A stretch of 52,903 nt of DNA from Byssothecium circinans. Taxonomy: Eukaryota; Ascomycota; Dothideomycetes; Pleosporales; Massarinaceae. A program made the position numbers and the translations under genes. The DNA is taken from positions 265,754 to 318,656 of the forward strand of contig ML977008.1 in NCBI GenBank assembly GCA_010015675.1. The letters are read 5' to 3'. Below the pieces are notes generated by a model. That model had not been told where the DNA came from and searched no databases. It worked only from the letters and a program-made list of their open reading frames with translations. Position 1 is the stretch's first letter, and every line of letters begins with the position of its first letter. Positions 1 to 11,115 of the stretch are shown here, piece after piece.

Positions 1-891
1 TTTAATTTTCCTAGTAAAAGGCGGGCGTTACGCGAATCCGGGCGTTACGCGCACGGACACGCTAATGGAGGTGGAATTTGCGCACAGATTTACGCGCATT
101 GTATTAACACCGTATACTACTAAAACTCAGCTACAATCTATACAGATACTATTACCCTTTTTCCATCTCTATTCTCTTATTTGTTTGTCGCATTTTGCCG
201 TCTGCGCCTTACCGGTGAGCGCACCGGTATTTTATGCGTCTTCCCCCGGGCAGTGCGAGGACATCTTCCCAAGCACCTCCACGGCCCCAGCAGACATGGC
301 CCACCTCGCCCGGTGAATAAGGGACTAGATTGATATATTTTGGGACAAATATGAACCGGGAAGGTCGGTCTACGAAAATCCGCTTTTCGCATTGTGCTAC
401 CGGTCGATATTTGCCACTATTAGAGCAGTAGTCACCACTTCGACTCACATAATTGTGGATTGCGTATTCAGGCTTTTGACGCATAACTGTACTAGGTTCG
501 TGAAGATGCAAACATGCCCGACTGACGGAAATGAGTCCTCGCGAATGGCCATCTCAGTCAAGTCGAAAGGAGTCACCGTACGACTATAAACCGTTGTGGC
601 TATCCACTACCATACGCGCTTCACTTGATAACGACATCCCTACGCGGTGGTTATGTTAGGGACAGCTCCTGCCATAAAATGCATATCCAGTCATTTTCCA
701 AAACCCGGGTAACACTCCCCATAGTCCAGGATTGCGTTGCTCATCTACTCGATGAACAGGCCTAGTGAGTCAAGGAGGCAAAACAAGATGGCAGTTCCAT
801 GTTCAATACGAGACTCCTCCACCAATACCACTGCGACACTCCCAGCAATGTCGTCACTACCAGGGCTTCTCCTGCCAGTCCTCCAGACGAT
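1..891. other. Intergenic, no gene seen
   Basis: No reading frame here has convincing coding character. The left edge carries a 12-bp direct repeat (GGGCGTTACGCG at 23-34 and 40-51, 17-bp period) that could be the end of a repetitive element lying mostly outside the window. Confidence 0.5.
23..51. repeat. Two 12-bp direct repeats at window edge
   Basis: GGGCGTTACGCG occurs at 23-34 and again at 40-51. Short GC-rich sub-repeats of this kind occur in the terminal repeats of fungal DNA transposons, so this may be a transposon terminus; the rest of any such element is outside the window. Confidence 0.5.
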
Positions 892-2679
892 CTATTCACG
901 TAGATAATCCACCTTAAACGCCCGCGGCCGAATCTTCGTCACCTTCCCATCCGCACCCAAAGTAAACACAATCGAATCCAGCGAATAATGCCCATACGCC
1001 AACCCATCAACATTAAACCACGCCGTACAAGCACCCCACGGACTCTGCTGCTCATTAGGAAACGCCGCGTTAACCACCCCTCTCCACGCGACCTCAGTCG
1101 TTCCATCCCCAACACTCCGCTCAAGATTCGTCGGAAACAAGCGGAAATTCTCCGTACTCGCAGGTACCCCATAGACCTGGCCGAGAGCCTCCAACACATC
1201 AACGCCCCGGCTCGTAAACTCCGTCACGCCCAGCCCAGGCATCCCAGCCTCTGTCGTCAGCGTAATCTTTGAAGCCGTGCCGTTCGCCGCGACCTTGTAG
1301 GAGCCTGCGTATGCGGCGTCAGTTTCTAAGCGCGCGGCCTCTTCAAGCGCAGGGAACAAGATATCAGCGATCTGCGTAGTGAGCCATCTCTTATTCCCCT
1401 TCCCGCCCACGCCGACTATGAAACCGACATCGTAGTCAGGCACGAGCCCAAACCACGTACTATACGAGGGACCATAATCGCCACCCTTGCCATACACATC
1501 AATCACCCCACGGGCAGCCTTCGTATCCACCCTATAAATCTCCCACGGCCGCCCAACCGCGCCCCTCAAATCCGAGATAAACGCCGTCGGCTTCAGCCAC
1601 GCCCTCGTCGTATTCGGCGACAAGAACGTCGACTTGAGCATCGACCGACCCATCTTCGCCAAGTCGTTGAACGTGGAGTAGAGCCCACCCATCGGCCACG
1701 CCTCCCCCAATTGTCCGAGGAACCCGCTCGTTTCCAGCGTCCCTGGGATCATGGCTCTGGACACATCCGGGAGCTTTGGAGTCAGGACGTCGAGACCCAA
1801 GGCGTCGACGAGCGATTGTAAGATGTCTAGCATCGGTTTCCCGGCGAGGGACTCCAGCGCGTAGCCCAAGATGACGAAATGCGTGTTCGCGTACAAGGGC
1901 TGCGTGTTCGCCCGCCAGACCGGCGGCCGCGTATCCAGAGCTCCGAGGAATTGCTCGCGCGTGCAGGTGAACCCGGCGTTGCTGACCCGGCACAGCGGCG
2001 TTTCGGACGCGGTTAAGGGCGGGAGCCCGAGGTCCGCTGCCTTGGAGGAATTGTCGTATAAGGCGTTTGCGCCGGCCGTGTAAATCACTTCATATCATCC
2101 GACTGACACGCTTCTACGGACGGTATGGTACTTACAGTTACTAACTACGCCTGATACCTGCCCCGCTAACGTCCCTAACGTCACCTCCGCCCAATCTGTA
2201 TCTTCAATCGGATTCTCCCTCCCGCTCCCCTTCCCCTTCCCATCCTTCTTCAACTCCGGAAGTACTTCCGCAACGGCAACATCCCAGTACCGATCCCCGA
2301 CCTCCTTCAGCACCAGGTACACAGTCACCAGCTTCGAGATGCTCGCGATGCGCCAGATAGAATGGCTATCGACTTTCTTCACGCCGACGCTGGTGTTGAG
2401 GTTCGCGCCCGAGTGGTGGAATTCGAACAGCGGCGTGTCGGAAGAAGTGGTGTAGATGTGCACGGAGACTGTGCTGCTGTTTGTCACTGCATTGGTAGGG
2501 TCTTTGAGTCCGGCGTCGAAGGTTGCTGCGAGTTTCCCGAGGGCGGTTTGCACGGCTTTGGAGGCGCTGGGGTCTTTGGGTAGGGGGAAGGCGGGGCCGT
2601 GGAGAGGGCAGAAGGCGGTTGTTAGGCGGAGGGGGGCGAGGAGGAGGAGAGGCAGTATAATGGAGGGATATCGATGCAT
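892..2679 (-). CDS. Secreted serine beta-lactamase-like hydrolase
   Basis: Two exons (2679-2136 and 2087-892) flank a 48-bp intron with a GTAAGT donor and join in frame to give 579 aa. I chose the ATG at 2679, which opens on a hydrophobic signal peptide (about residues 1-23), over an in-frame ATG 22 codons upstream that would bury it. The class C beta-lactamase / penicillin-binding-protein-like fold is shown by SISK (S-x-x-K nucleophile motif, residues 113-116) and a Y-A-N triad (about 247-249). Such fungal proteins are usually esterases, transacylases or peptidases rather than antibiotic-degrading enzymes, and some sit in metabolite clusters. This one is 12 kb from the cluster and intact, so a link is unproven. 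Substrate unknown. Confidence 0.85.
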
Positions 2680-3735
2680 GATGGGATGGCTGTTCAATAC
2701 CTCGACGTGATGGCTATGGCATCCAAGCTTCTGGCACAACACCACGCTTTATACATTGCGGAAATGTGTCTGGATCTTCGAACGGGGTAAAATGGTTAAA
2801 TGTCCCACCAAGCAAACTCTCGTTGTCTCGTATGTATGACTTGGACGCCTGATTTTTTCTACATCTCTCTCTCCCCCTTTCTGTATCTCTTTTTCAATGT
2901 GGGAATATTAGGGCTGTGGAACTGCTTGGGGGTTGGGATATTGTTTAACCGGCCCGCTAGTTCCTGGGCGAGGCTACCCTACCGGGGGCCGGTATTTTGG
3001 TTCTGAAGGCGGGAACCATGGTATGGAGCGGGTAGTGCCGCGGTAGTGGGGAAGAGGAAGAGTGCCATGCGTATCTCGAGGTATAACTATCCTCATAGAT
3101 AGTGGACGGTCAACCGTGTACTGTAGTTGTGAACTTTAGTCGGATGCGATTTTACGCGCCTCCAATAATCGGTCCGTTTCTCCACTTCTGTTTCTGCCCA
3201 TCAACCCCATCTGCTGAGAACCTTCATCATCCATCCACTCAATCCCGCCCACTCTCCAGTTCTCACCGGCGTCTCGCATGTCATGCATCTGCCTTTTTCC
3301 CCTAGGCGAAATACCTGCACGACGATGCGCAAAGCGAGGCATTTTCACCGCGCACGGGTGACGTGGCGCTGCGGGAGCGGCAGCTTTCAGCCCCCAAAAT
3401 GCATGATGCATTGCTCCGCCCACCTCGCAGAGCCGCATGCGCAGCGCTTAGACAAAAATCAGAATGGCTCCTGCGACTCGATCGTTTCTCCCATCTTCTT
3501 GCGTTCGATCCTAGCGGAGACGAGAGGGAAGCTTGCCAGCGCATCGCATCACATCGCGGATTACCCCGAGTAGCCGTTGAATTAGTTCTTCCGTGAGACA
3601 GGGAACTGCTGGGTCCTGGTTGGTGGCGAGGGTGGTAAGCTGTCAAGCGGGCCGCTGTTGCCGGGTGACGGTGACTCTGGTGAACTTGTGGGGTGTTCGG
3701 CCAAGCGGACAGTTCGTGAGAAGTAGGTGATCGAG
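2680..3735. other. Divergent promoter region
   Basis: This 1.06-kb spacer lies between two divergently transcribed genes (hydrolase on minus, CorA-like on plus) and contains no supported gene. A pyrimidine-rich tract (TCTCTCTCCCCCTTT) lies near 2866-2880. Confidence 0.5.
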
Positions 3736-5537
3736 ATGTCAGCTTTGGGCAACGGGATCGGGGATGGCAATGGAGCTAAAGAGCAAACCATGGCGAGCGC
3801 GAGGGATATCGCTCCCAGCCCGACGCTGGCTGGGGAGAAGGACGCTATTGGATCGTGGTTATGCGATGCTGGTATGACGACTATTCCTACACTACCCTTT
3901 CTAAGCACAAACAAGGGTGATGCTGATTATTATGTGGTAGGGCCTTACCGGGACTACATCGCAGCCCTAAGCGGCTCGAATCCCGGCCTTAAACGACCAG
4001 ATCCAAACAACGGAGACAATCACCTCACAGACGGCAATGCCCTCGTAGTTCTTCTTGACACACCAGCTACCGGTGCGCCTGCATTCAAAAGAACAGAATT
4101 CAAGAACGCGGGTGATCTCCGCAAACACTTCAAAACCAACTCACCAGACAATCATGACCGACGCCGCGTCTACATCATGGAGGGTCTCGCAAAGGGGTAT
4201 GTCGCTGCTATCGGTGAGCATTTCATGATGGATCCGTCTTTCTTTCAACGCCAGGAAAGGACGTGTGTGTGGAGCAATGACTTCACGCCTGTGAGCGACG
4301 CGTTGCCGCAACCGAGTTTACTGGATCCGGAGAAGAGCTTTCATCTGCAGTACTGCGAGTTGAGGCAGTTTACCAAGGCGATTAAGAATCGCTATTACTT
4401 CTGCGAGAGAACGAGGAGGCACGTAGGCATGACGCAGCCGAGACATAAGGAGGATAGCACGACGGGGATCCTGCGGAGGAAAGTTAGTTGGTGGTCTCAG
4501 AAGACTGACGGCGGTGGCTGGGATGGTAAGAACCGCTTTCCCCTTTCTCACGGGGTTGTTACATCACTAACAATATGCCAGTCGTGATTCTCTGCGACCC
4601 TCAACTCCGTAAACTACACCCCGAGCCCAAAGAATACAATCCAGCCACCAATCTCTACACCGAAATCCGCAACCCCGACCACTTGCTAAACGGCCCCTTC
4701 CAAGAAGGCTACCTCGACTTCATCCCGCCGCGCAGCCCCACCGAAGCCGCCAAAACGCCCCCACACCCACACAGCTGCATGCTCCGCGACCTAATCCACT
4801 ACTACGAGCACCACTCCGACCTGCTCGACCCAACGGACTGGGCCTCGCCCAGCACATCCTCCATCTTCGTCCGCAAGATCGTCGCAGCCCACTACCTCCA
4901 ACTCGTCGACTACATCAAAGCGATGCTGCCCTCGCTCGAGCTGCGCCTAACCACCGCCTGGGTCGAAGAGCAAGAACAATGGAAAAGTCTGCAAACGATA
5001 TCCCGCCGCTGCGGCAACTACCGCGACGACATCGAAGACACGCTACTCTCGCTATCCTACCCGCTCGACTCCCCGCAGTCGACCCCCGCCCACGCCACCC
5101 GCTGGCAGGACTCCCAAAAAGACTTCCAGTACATCTACTTCCGGCTCAAGATCCTCAAGGAGCGTGCCGACACGCTCATGTCCGCGATGACGGGGCTCGC
5201 CTCCATCGCGGGCAACCGGCAGAACCTCGAGGAAGCGAAGCGCGTGAAGCGACTCAACCTCCTCGCGCTGCTGTTCATCCCGCTCGCGTACACGAGCTCC
5301 CTGTTCAGCATGCAGGATGATTTCGCCCCCGGCAATGCGAAGTTCTGGCTCTATTGGGTCAGTGCGCTGAGTGTGGTGGCGATTACCCTGCTGGTTACTT
5401 GGGTGCTGGATTCGGCGCTGGATGATGCCGCGCAGTGGACTGTGCCGTTTCGCAGGGTTTTGGGGGGTTGGGGCATCGAGGGCAAGCGCGGGGTGGGGGT
5501 TGCGAGGAGGCAGACGGGGTTTTATGAGGTTAAGTAA
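3736..5537 (+). CDS. CorA-like divalent-cation transporter family protein
   Basis: Two exons (3736-4525, 4582-5537) flank a 56-bp intron (GTAAGA donor, CACTAAC branch site, CCAG acceptor) and give 581 aa. I used the ATG at 3736. The N-terminal two-thirds is soluble and partly helical. The C-terminus carries the two-helix arrangement of the CorA superfamily: helix 1 around LNLLALLFIPLAYTSSLF, then a short loop and helix 2 around FWLYWVSALSVVAITLLVTW. The Gly-Met-Asn loop motif of true Mg2+ channels is replaced by Ser-Met-Gln just after helix 1. Fungal genomes hold many such divergent members whose transport activity is untested, so family assignment is firm but substrate is not. Confidence 0.82.
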
Positions 5538-5566
5538 GGGGGAGTGGTGGTTTGGGTTGGCGTGTT

Positions 5567-5602
5567 GTATTGCATTGCATTGCATCGTATCGTATCGCAT
5601 TG
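5567..5602. repeat. Pentanucleotide microsatellite
   Basis: Short tandem units ATTGC (about three copies) run into ATCGT (about three copies) just downstream of the CorA-like stop codon. Confidence 0.7.
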
Positions 5603-5913
5603 TGGAGTGTTGGTGCAAACCATGGTAGGTTATACAGATGCTCGTTCTTTATCGCACGCACGCTAAGGTCAAGCGCCTTCATCTTCTGATTTGGATATTG
5701 CGGCATTGTAATGAGCTTGTGGGAGTCTTGATGCATGACGGGGCGTTACTCTAATTGAAGAAACAGTTACCATGGTACCAACGTAGATACCTATCCAATT
5801 CCACCAACCCAACCAACCCACGACGAAAGGAAAACAAAAATCCCCCCTTTCAATAATAAACGCAAGCTAAACAACCCATCCAAAACCCACCTCCCCACCC
5901 TCAAAAACCCGCC
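5603..5913. other. Intergenic, convergent gene ends
   Basis: This spacer lies between the 3' ends of the plus-strand CorA-like gene and the minus-strand membrane gene. It includes a CCAACC-type repeat near 5805-5818. No gene seen. Confidence 0.5.
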
Positions 5914-6714
5914 CTACATCTCCCCCCCACCACCCCCAGGCATCCTCCTCCCCACCAACCCCGTCCTCTCCCACTCAAACCCCCACCGCCCCAACTCCCA
6001 ACTCCCCACCAACGCCAGACTCCCCCCCGCGCCCACGGCGCCCAGCACCAGCACCCCCAAGCCCCTCTGCACGCTCCCCCTCGGCGCGCCAAACCACTCG
6101 GCGCCGTTCACCGCGAGCGCCGCCTGCTGCGCCGCCGACAGCGTGAAGAACAGCGACAGCGCGAACGTGGTGTACAGCGCGGCCTTCACGGCGCGGATCA
6201 GCGCGCGCTGGGTTGTGCGGTTGCGGTTTAGGACCACGCAGACGGTGAGGATGAGCAGCGAGAGCAGGGTTAGCGCGGGCGTGGGCCAGATGCTGAGTAG
6301 GGGGATTGATTTCGCGGGGTGGCTGGGGGGGAGGGTGAGGGCCCAGGTGCAGGATGAGGGGGTGCATATACCTGGTGCGTGGGTTGTTAGATTTTTGGTT
6401 TCTGGGATGGTTAGGGGGGGAGGGAGGGGGGTTTAAGTACCGAAGATGCCGGCGCTTGTGCCGTTTACCTTGACGACGTAGAGGTTTGCGAGACCCATTT
6501 TATTGGTGGTGCAGCCGAGGATTAGGGCGCCTGGGATGTGGTTAGTTTGGCGTGTTGGGGTTTTGGGTTTTGGGGAGACGGAACTGTTGATTAGGATCAT
6601 GACGAGCACGGGGAGGTAGAAGTATATGCACGCCCCTGGGTGTGGGTTAGCTGAGGTACCTAGACTTTGGGGATTGTGGGGAATCGACGTACAACCTGTC
6701 CTGCCTATCTCCAT
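5914..6714 (-). CDS. Small four-helix membrane protein, SUR7/PalI-like candidate
   Basis: Four exons can be joined: 6714-6696 (19 nt), 6635-6585 (51 nt), 6530-6441 and 6371-5914, with introns of 60, 54 and 69 bp. The total is 618 nt (205 aa) with every phase consistent. Introns 1-3 each contain a CTAAC or CTAACA branch site. The first helix follows the start almost directly (YFYLPVLVMILINSALIL). An extracellular-looking loop with NLYVVKVNGTSAG and two cysteines follows, then three more hydrophobic segments. A short N-terminus, one helix, an Asn/Cys-containing loop and three clustered helices match the topology of the fungal SUR7/PalI family (cortical patch and pH-signalling membrane proteins). 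The family call rests on topology and loop pattern only. Confidence 0.6.
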
Positions 6715-8045
6715 TTTCGGGCTCCTGTCGAGGTGGCGAGGGGGATGTGGAGAGAGTGAAGGGCGCTTGGTGTGGCGTGGTGTGTTGGAAAGGAGGCGTG
6801 GGAAATGTGTAAAAAAGTTCTGAGTCCCGCTCAGTTGGGAATCAAAGATAACGAGATGGTGCGCGGCGAGGGCGCTAAAGGCTTTGTCGTGTGGTCGGTA
6901 TGAAGTTAGTCGTTGATTTGTCGCAGTATGCTTGATGCTGTGGGAAGATATAAGAGTACTGAGAAGGCGCCGAAGAGAGAAGATATACTACACATATGGC
7001 TGATTGCATAGCACGCGTGAATTTCTAAACCTTGATATTCGGACCGGTGACACGATAGTTTGTGAAGTCTTTCTCTCTCTGCGGATTTGAACGCGCTTGC
7101 TTCTTAAGAAGCAGACTTTGACATGCCGGAAGTGAAGGCTTCAAGAGTGAAGCTAGTGATGTCCTACACCAAGGAGCGTGACGATAGGTTCGACGTATAA
7201 ATGATTAAATTGTAGAGCTCACTGCTGATGCAGTATCCAAGGCTCTCTGGTGACGATACAGCCATATGTGTTTATGTGTGGTTGACGTTTCGTGTAAGTC
7301 TCCAAGATCGATACAACGAATGTCGCAGGTCTATTTATTTGCCTCTGGATTGTCTTAAGCGCTTCGATATGGGGGGTTTTGCTATTACGGCTTATCACCT
7401 TCGCTTCAGTGTCGTGAAGATCATGAATTGACTTGGGCAATCCTCACCGAAAACAGTCATTCAATCACATCCTTCTATAATCACCGAAGCAAATTCCTCA
7501 GTCACCGCACGATCTTCGCTGTTCAGATCACCTGAAACAGCTCTCGCGTCGTCGTAGTGTAGTTAGACGATGGTTACAATACCAAAAACTCAAGTAAAAA
7601 GTATTACGAGCAAGAGAGTCGCCGAAGGAGTGGTGTTGAAAGGCGCAAAAGTTCGCTGGCTATTAGCGTAAAACAACTGGATCCATAAGGGAAAAATGTG
7701 TCTTTCAACAAGTGGTTATGTGCATGTACTTCTGCTGCCGTCGAAGTCCTTGTTGCCGCTCAGAGATTATGTGTAATAAAGCCCTCACCGCCAAGGTAAC
7801 TTTTTCGTTCCGGGAATGTATAGAAGCTTGACGAGTTTATAGTACGGGTTCAGTGAGTCAACCTCCGGAAGTTGCGCAGAAGCTAGCTCGGATATGTGCA
7901 TCCAAACGAAAAAATACTAGAGAAGTGTCGCAAAGACCGATTCTCCGTACAAGGAGAAAAAACCAGATATAAAAGGGAACAGTTCGTATAAGTAATGTAT
8001 TTAATAACATAAAGTCAGGAAGCTAACATCCTATGGTATTTACAC
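6715..8045. other. Intergenic 1.3 kb, no gene seen
   Basis: The stretch holds the upstream region of the membrane gene and the downstream region of the threonine aldolase gene. Open frames are short and uncharacteristic. Confidence 0.5.
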
Positions 8046-9380
8046 TTACTCCACGCCCTTTCCCTCCTGCTTCAACTCCTCAGCCGGAATCTCCGCCTTC
8101 CTCTTCTTCGACCTGCCCTCCTTGCCTTTTAGCACATCAGTAAAGAGCTGCGTCAGCCGAGAAATAGCCTCCTCCCCAATCTGATAATGCACGACCAACC
8201 TCCCACCACGCACCCTCACGCTATACTTCTCCCCGAGCTCAATAAAAGTATTGAGGTCCACACCACTACTCTCGATGCTCAACCACACCATATTCGTCTC
8301 GACAGGGTAATCCGTCTTCCCGCCAAGATCCGTCCAGATCTTCTCGATCCGCCGCGCATTCTCATGCGACTGCGCAAGCTTCCCACCAAGAAACGTCTCC
8401 TCGACCGCGACGCGCGCAGGTGCAGCAACGACACCGGCCTGACGCAAACCCCCGCCGATGGATTTCCGGATCCAGCGACAGCGCTTGATAAACGGCTTGG
8501 AGCCGATGACGATACTGCCAATAGGCGCCCCAAGCCCCTTGCTAAAGCACAAACTCACACTGTCCATCTCAGCGCAGTACTCCTTCAGCGTGCCCGCACC
8601 AGCAGCCACAGCCTCCCACAACCGCGCGCCATCCATATGCAAAATAATCCCCTGTTCCCGCGCCCACGCAGATATCCTGCGCACCTCCGCGAGCGGGATG
8701 ATAGTCCCATTGAGCGTATTCTCAAGCTCGATGACGCGCGTGGGGCACGCATGGACATCGTCGGAGATGACGGCATGGGCCTTGATTTCCTCCAAGGTGA
8801 TGTATTTCCCATTCTTCGCATCGATGGGCTGCACGAGTGCTTGGCTCAGACTTGCGACTCCGCCGGCTTCATATTGTATGATATGCGCCCGTCTGTCGCA
8901 GAGAATGGCGTGGGGTGGGGCAGTGAGGTGGCTTCGCAGCGCGACTTGGTTGCCCATCGAGCCCGAGAGCACGAGCACGGCGTCTTCTTTCCCTGTGAGA
9001 TCCGCGATGAAGCGTTCGAGGGAGTTCGTGGTCGGGTCTTCCATGAAGACATCGTCGAAGAGCGTGCATTGCGCGATGGCGTTTAGCATTGATGCCGTTG
9101 GGGTGGTGGTCACGTCGGAGCGGAAATCGAAGGCTGCGGGGTTTTCTTGTGCGCCCCATGCATTTCCTCCATTAATGAGGGAGTCATGTCGTTTGGATGG
9201 TTTTGCGCCGTTGGCAGTATAGGCGGCGAATTCGGACATGGCGAGCCGTGGTGGTGGAGGGTGAAAGCTGCGGAGGGCGATAGTGGGGCAGAGAAAGCGG
9301 TGACGTAGATTCAGGAGTCGAGCGGCTAGCCGTGTGAGGTCAATCGGGATGGAGTTCGCAGACCGACGTACTGCGGGCAT
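8046..9380 (-). CDS. GLY1: L-threonine aldolase (PLP-dependent)
   Basis: An uninterrupted 444-codon frame encodes a fold-type I PLP enzyme cleaving L-threonine/allo-threonine to glycine and acetaldehyde. The family hallmarks are in order: FDFRSDVTTTPT near the start, the SGSMGNQVAL cofactor loop, HMDGARLWEA with the PLP-pairing Asp, and SVSLCFSKGLGAPIGS containing the Schiff-base lysine (about residue 281 from this start). Three in-frame ATGs exist at 9458, 9380 and 9239. I prefer 9380 because the next about 40 residues are Arg/Ser/Leu-rich with almost no acidic residues, like a mitochondrial presequence; starting at 9239 would give the cytosolic form. Residues after the catalytic domain form a Lys/Glu-rich tail. 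No introns or lesions. Confidence 0.93.
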   Translation of the reverse strand: MPAVRRSANSIPIDLTRLAARLLNLRHRFLCPTIALRSFHPPPPRLAMSEFAAYTANGAKPSKRHDSLINGGNAWGAQENPAAFDFRSDVTTTPTASMLNAIAQCTLFDDVFMEDPTTNSLERFIADLTGKEDAVLVLSGSMGNQVALRSHLTAPPHAILCDRRAHIIQYEAGGVASLSQALVQPIDAKNGKYITLEEIKAHAVISDDVHACPTRVIELENTLNGTIIPLAEVRRISAWAREQGIILHMDGARLWEAVAAGAGTLKEYCAEMDSVSLCFSKGLGAPIGSIVIGSKPFIKRCRWIRKSIGGGLRQAGVVAAPARVAVEETFLGGKLAQSHENARRIEKIWTDLGGKTDYPVETNMVWLSIESSGVDLNTFIELGEKYSVRVRGGRLVVHYQIGEEAISRLTQLFTDVLKGKEGRSKKRKAEIPAEELKQEGKGVE

Positions 9381-9699
9381 GTGAGAGGAGGTGTAACCGT
9401 GGAGGAGGCATTGGGGTGGATAGGTGAGACTTATAAATGCTGGGGATGTGTTGGTCAAGTGAAAGGGTGTAGTAGCTAGAGGATGTGTGCATGCATTCCA
9501 GCTAGTCCCTGTTAGGATATGCCGATAAGTTTACACCGACTATTCACCTCATTCCGATATCGCGACATTTTCATTCTATCTATCTACCTAGGTACAAGAA
9601 ATACAAAAGGAATACTAATCTAGACTCTATGTGATTCTGAACGCCTCCATGGTGGAAATTGCAACAGGCTGGATGGCCTCCGTCCAGTGAACTCCACAA
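9381..9699. other. Short intergenic spacer
   Basis: It contains the palindrome TACCTAGGTA (9585-9594), which recurs at 39488-39497. No gene seen. Confidence 0.5.
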
Positions 9700-10473
9700 C
9701 TAACGGTTGATGGCACTCCTCACGGGTTGACAGACAGTGCATCGTCCGAGGATCCTATCACCGTATATTAGCTAATTGTGCATCACAGGGACCTTAGTTT
9801 GATGTCGTTGTACTCACGCGTCTCGGTAGTTATCGCAATTATGGGACGTCTCGGCGGGCGTCGTTTGAGCGCGTGTTAACTCAAATGAAGCGGGGGGCGT
9901 GTTGTAGTTGTACGATGGATAGCCAATTGTCGCACCACGCTGCAGGGTATAGTCTTGAAGAGGGGATCCTCCTGGATGGTTGGACTGGCTGTATTGATCG
10001 GTGGGGGGACTGTTATGGTAGTATGAATTGGCGTTTGTGTTGTAGTCGATCGGGTCTGCAAATATGTAGTTCGGTTCCTGCGGAGGGGTGGATGGATATC
10101 CTGTATTTTGGACTTGCGGGTTGCAAGCCTGGTATGGAGGCTGATTCTGATTCGGATCTGGATGTGCGCCCGCCTGATGATGTGTTGGATGCGTATCGGT
10201 CGGCATGCCCTGATGCGGATGAAACGGGACGGCGGGGCCATGACTGGCCATGAAAGGGGACTGTTCCTGTGGATGATTCTGGAAGTAGGATCCGTTTTGG
10301 CCATACTGCTGCGAGAAATCCATTTGAGCGAGCTGCGGAAGGGGTTTCGAAGGCCGCTTCACAAACGTCCGAGGATCGTATCTCAAGTCTTCTTCTTGAA
10401 CACCACCTCGATCGCTGAATGCCTGGACGGCGGCAACTTTCGTTTTCGCGATCGACCAAGTTGAGAAATTCAT
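9700..10473 (-). CDS. Low-complexity Q/N/P/Y/H-rich protein, function unknown
   Basis: Two exons (10473-9818, 9754-9700) flank a 63-bp intron with GTGAGT donor and GCTAATA-like branch site, giving 236 aa; the short second exon adds about 18 residues ending Ile-Asn-Arg. The first about 50 residues are a compact mixed segment (MNFSTWSIAKTKVAAVQAF, then an acidic patch). The rest is Gln, Asn, Pro, Tyr, His and Ser rich without a recognisable fold. An in-frame ATG at 10614 would add 47 residues. Such composition is common in RNA-binding, scaffold or transcription-associated disordered proteins, but nothing here decides. No known family recognised. Confidence 0.6.
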
Positions 10474-11115
10474 TGCTGAAGGCAAACAATAGTCGGGCTG
10501 TGTATCAAGCACAGATCGTAAGGACTGAGGAGGGAAAGGCAAACGGCCGTAGGGGCGATTAGGGAGTGACAAAAGAGGCGATGAAAGAGGCTTTGCAAGG
10601 AGCGTAAGTTTCAAACTGTCTGGTATTTGCTGAGCCTGATGTTGGAGGTTGAGCCGGTGAAGGGAATTTCAAAGAGTGGGATAAGAACTGTCTCGCAGCA
10701 CCGCCCACGCCACGAATTTATATGCCTAAATGGCCCCAAAGGGAGAGTCATAGGCAACAGAAGACTCACACATCGACTGCCTCTTACGAGGCTGGGCAAT
10801 CAAGTGTTGTGCCGGTCTCAAACCTATAGCTTTTATCCGCTATGGCGCTAATGCATGACGATAGAGTGCGCAGCCACTCAATCTTCGTCCCTTCCACATA
10901 CAGAGAGACACAACCTGCTTTCACTGGGAGCACAACAGCGACACGCTGGCGCTCGAGTGACTCTTCGCCTCATCGCTCGTGTATGCCTCACTCATTCGGC
11001 GGTCTCCGACTCCCAGGCGCTCTCATCGCGGACACAGCCTTGTGAAACCTCCCTTCTGATCGTCAATAAGATGGAAATAGTAGCCCCATAGACTTCGGTA
11101 TGAATCTTGCTGAAC
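10474..11115. other. Divergent promoter region
   Basis: The spacer lies between the minus-strand Q/N/P-rich gene and the plus-strand DUF6594 gene. No independent gene is supported. Confidence 0.45.

Noticed and set aside
892..2088. Separate hydrolase gene starting at 2088
   Set aside because: The apparent start there is a GTG lying on the acceptor side of a 48-bp intron; splicing joins it in frame to the signal-peptide exon at 2679-2136.
8187..9222. Long plus-strand frames opposite the threonine aldolase
   Set aside because: They are antisense shadows of a strongly conserved minus-strand gene and have no motif of their own.
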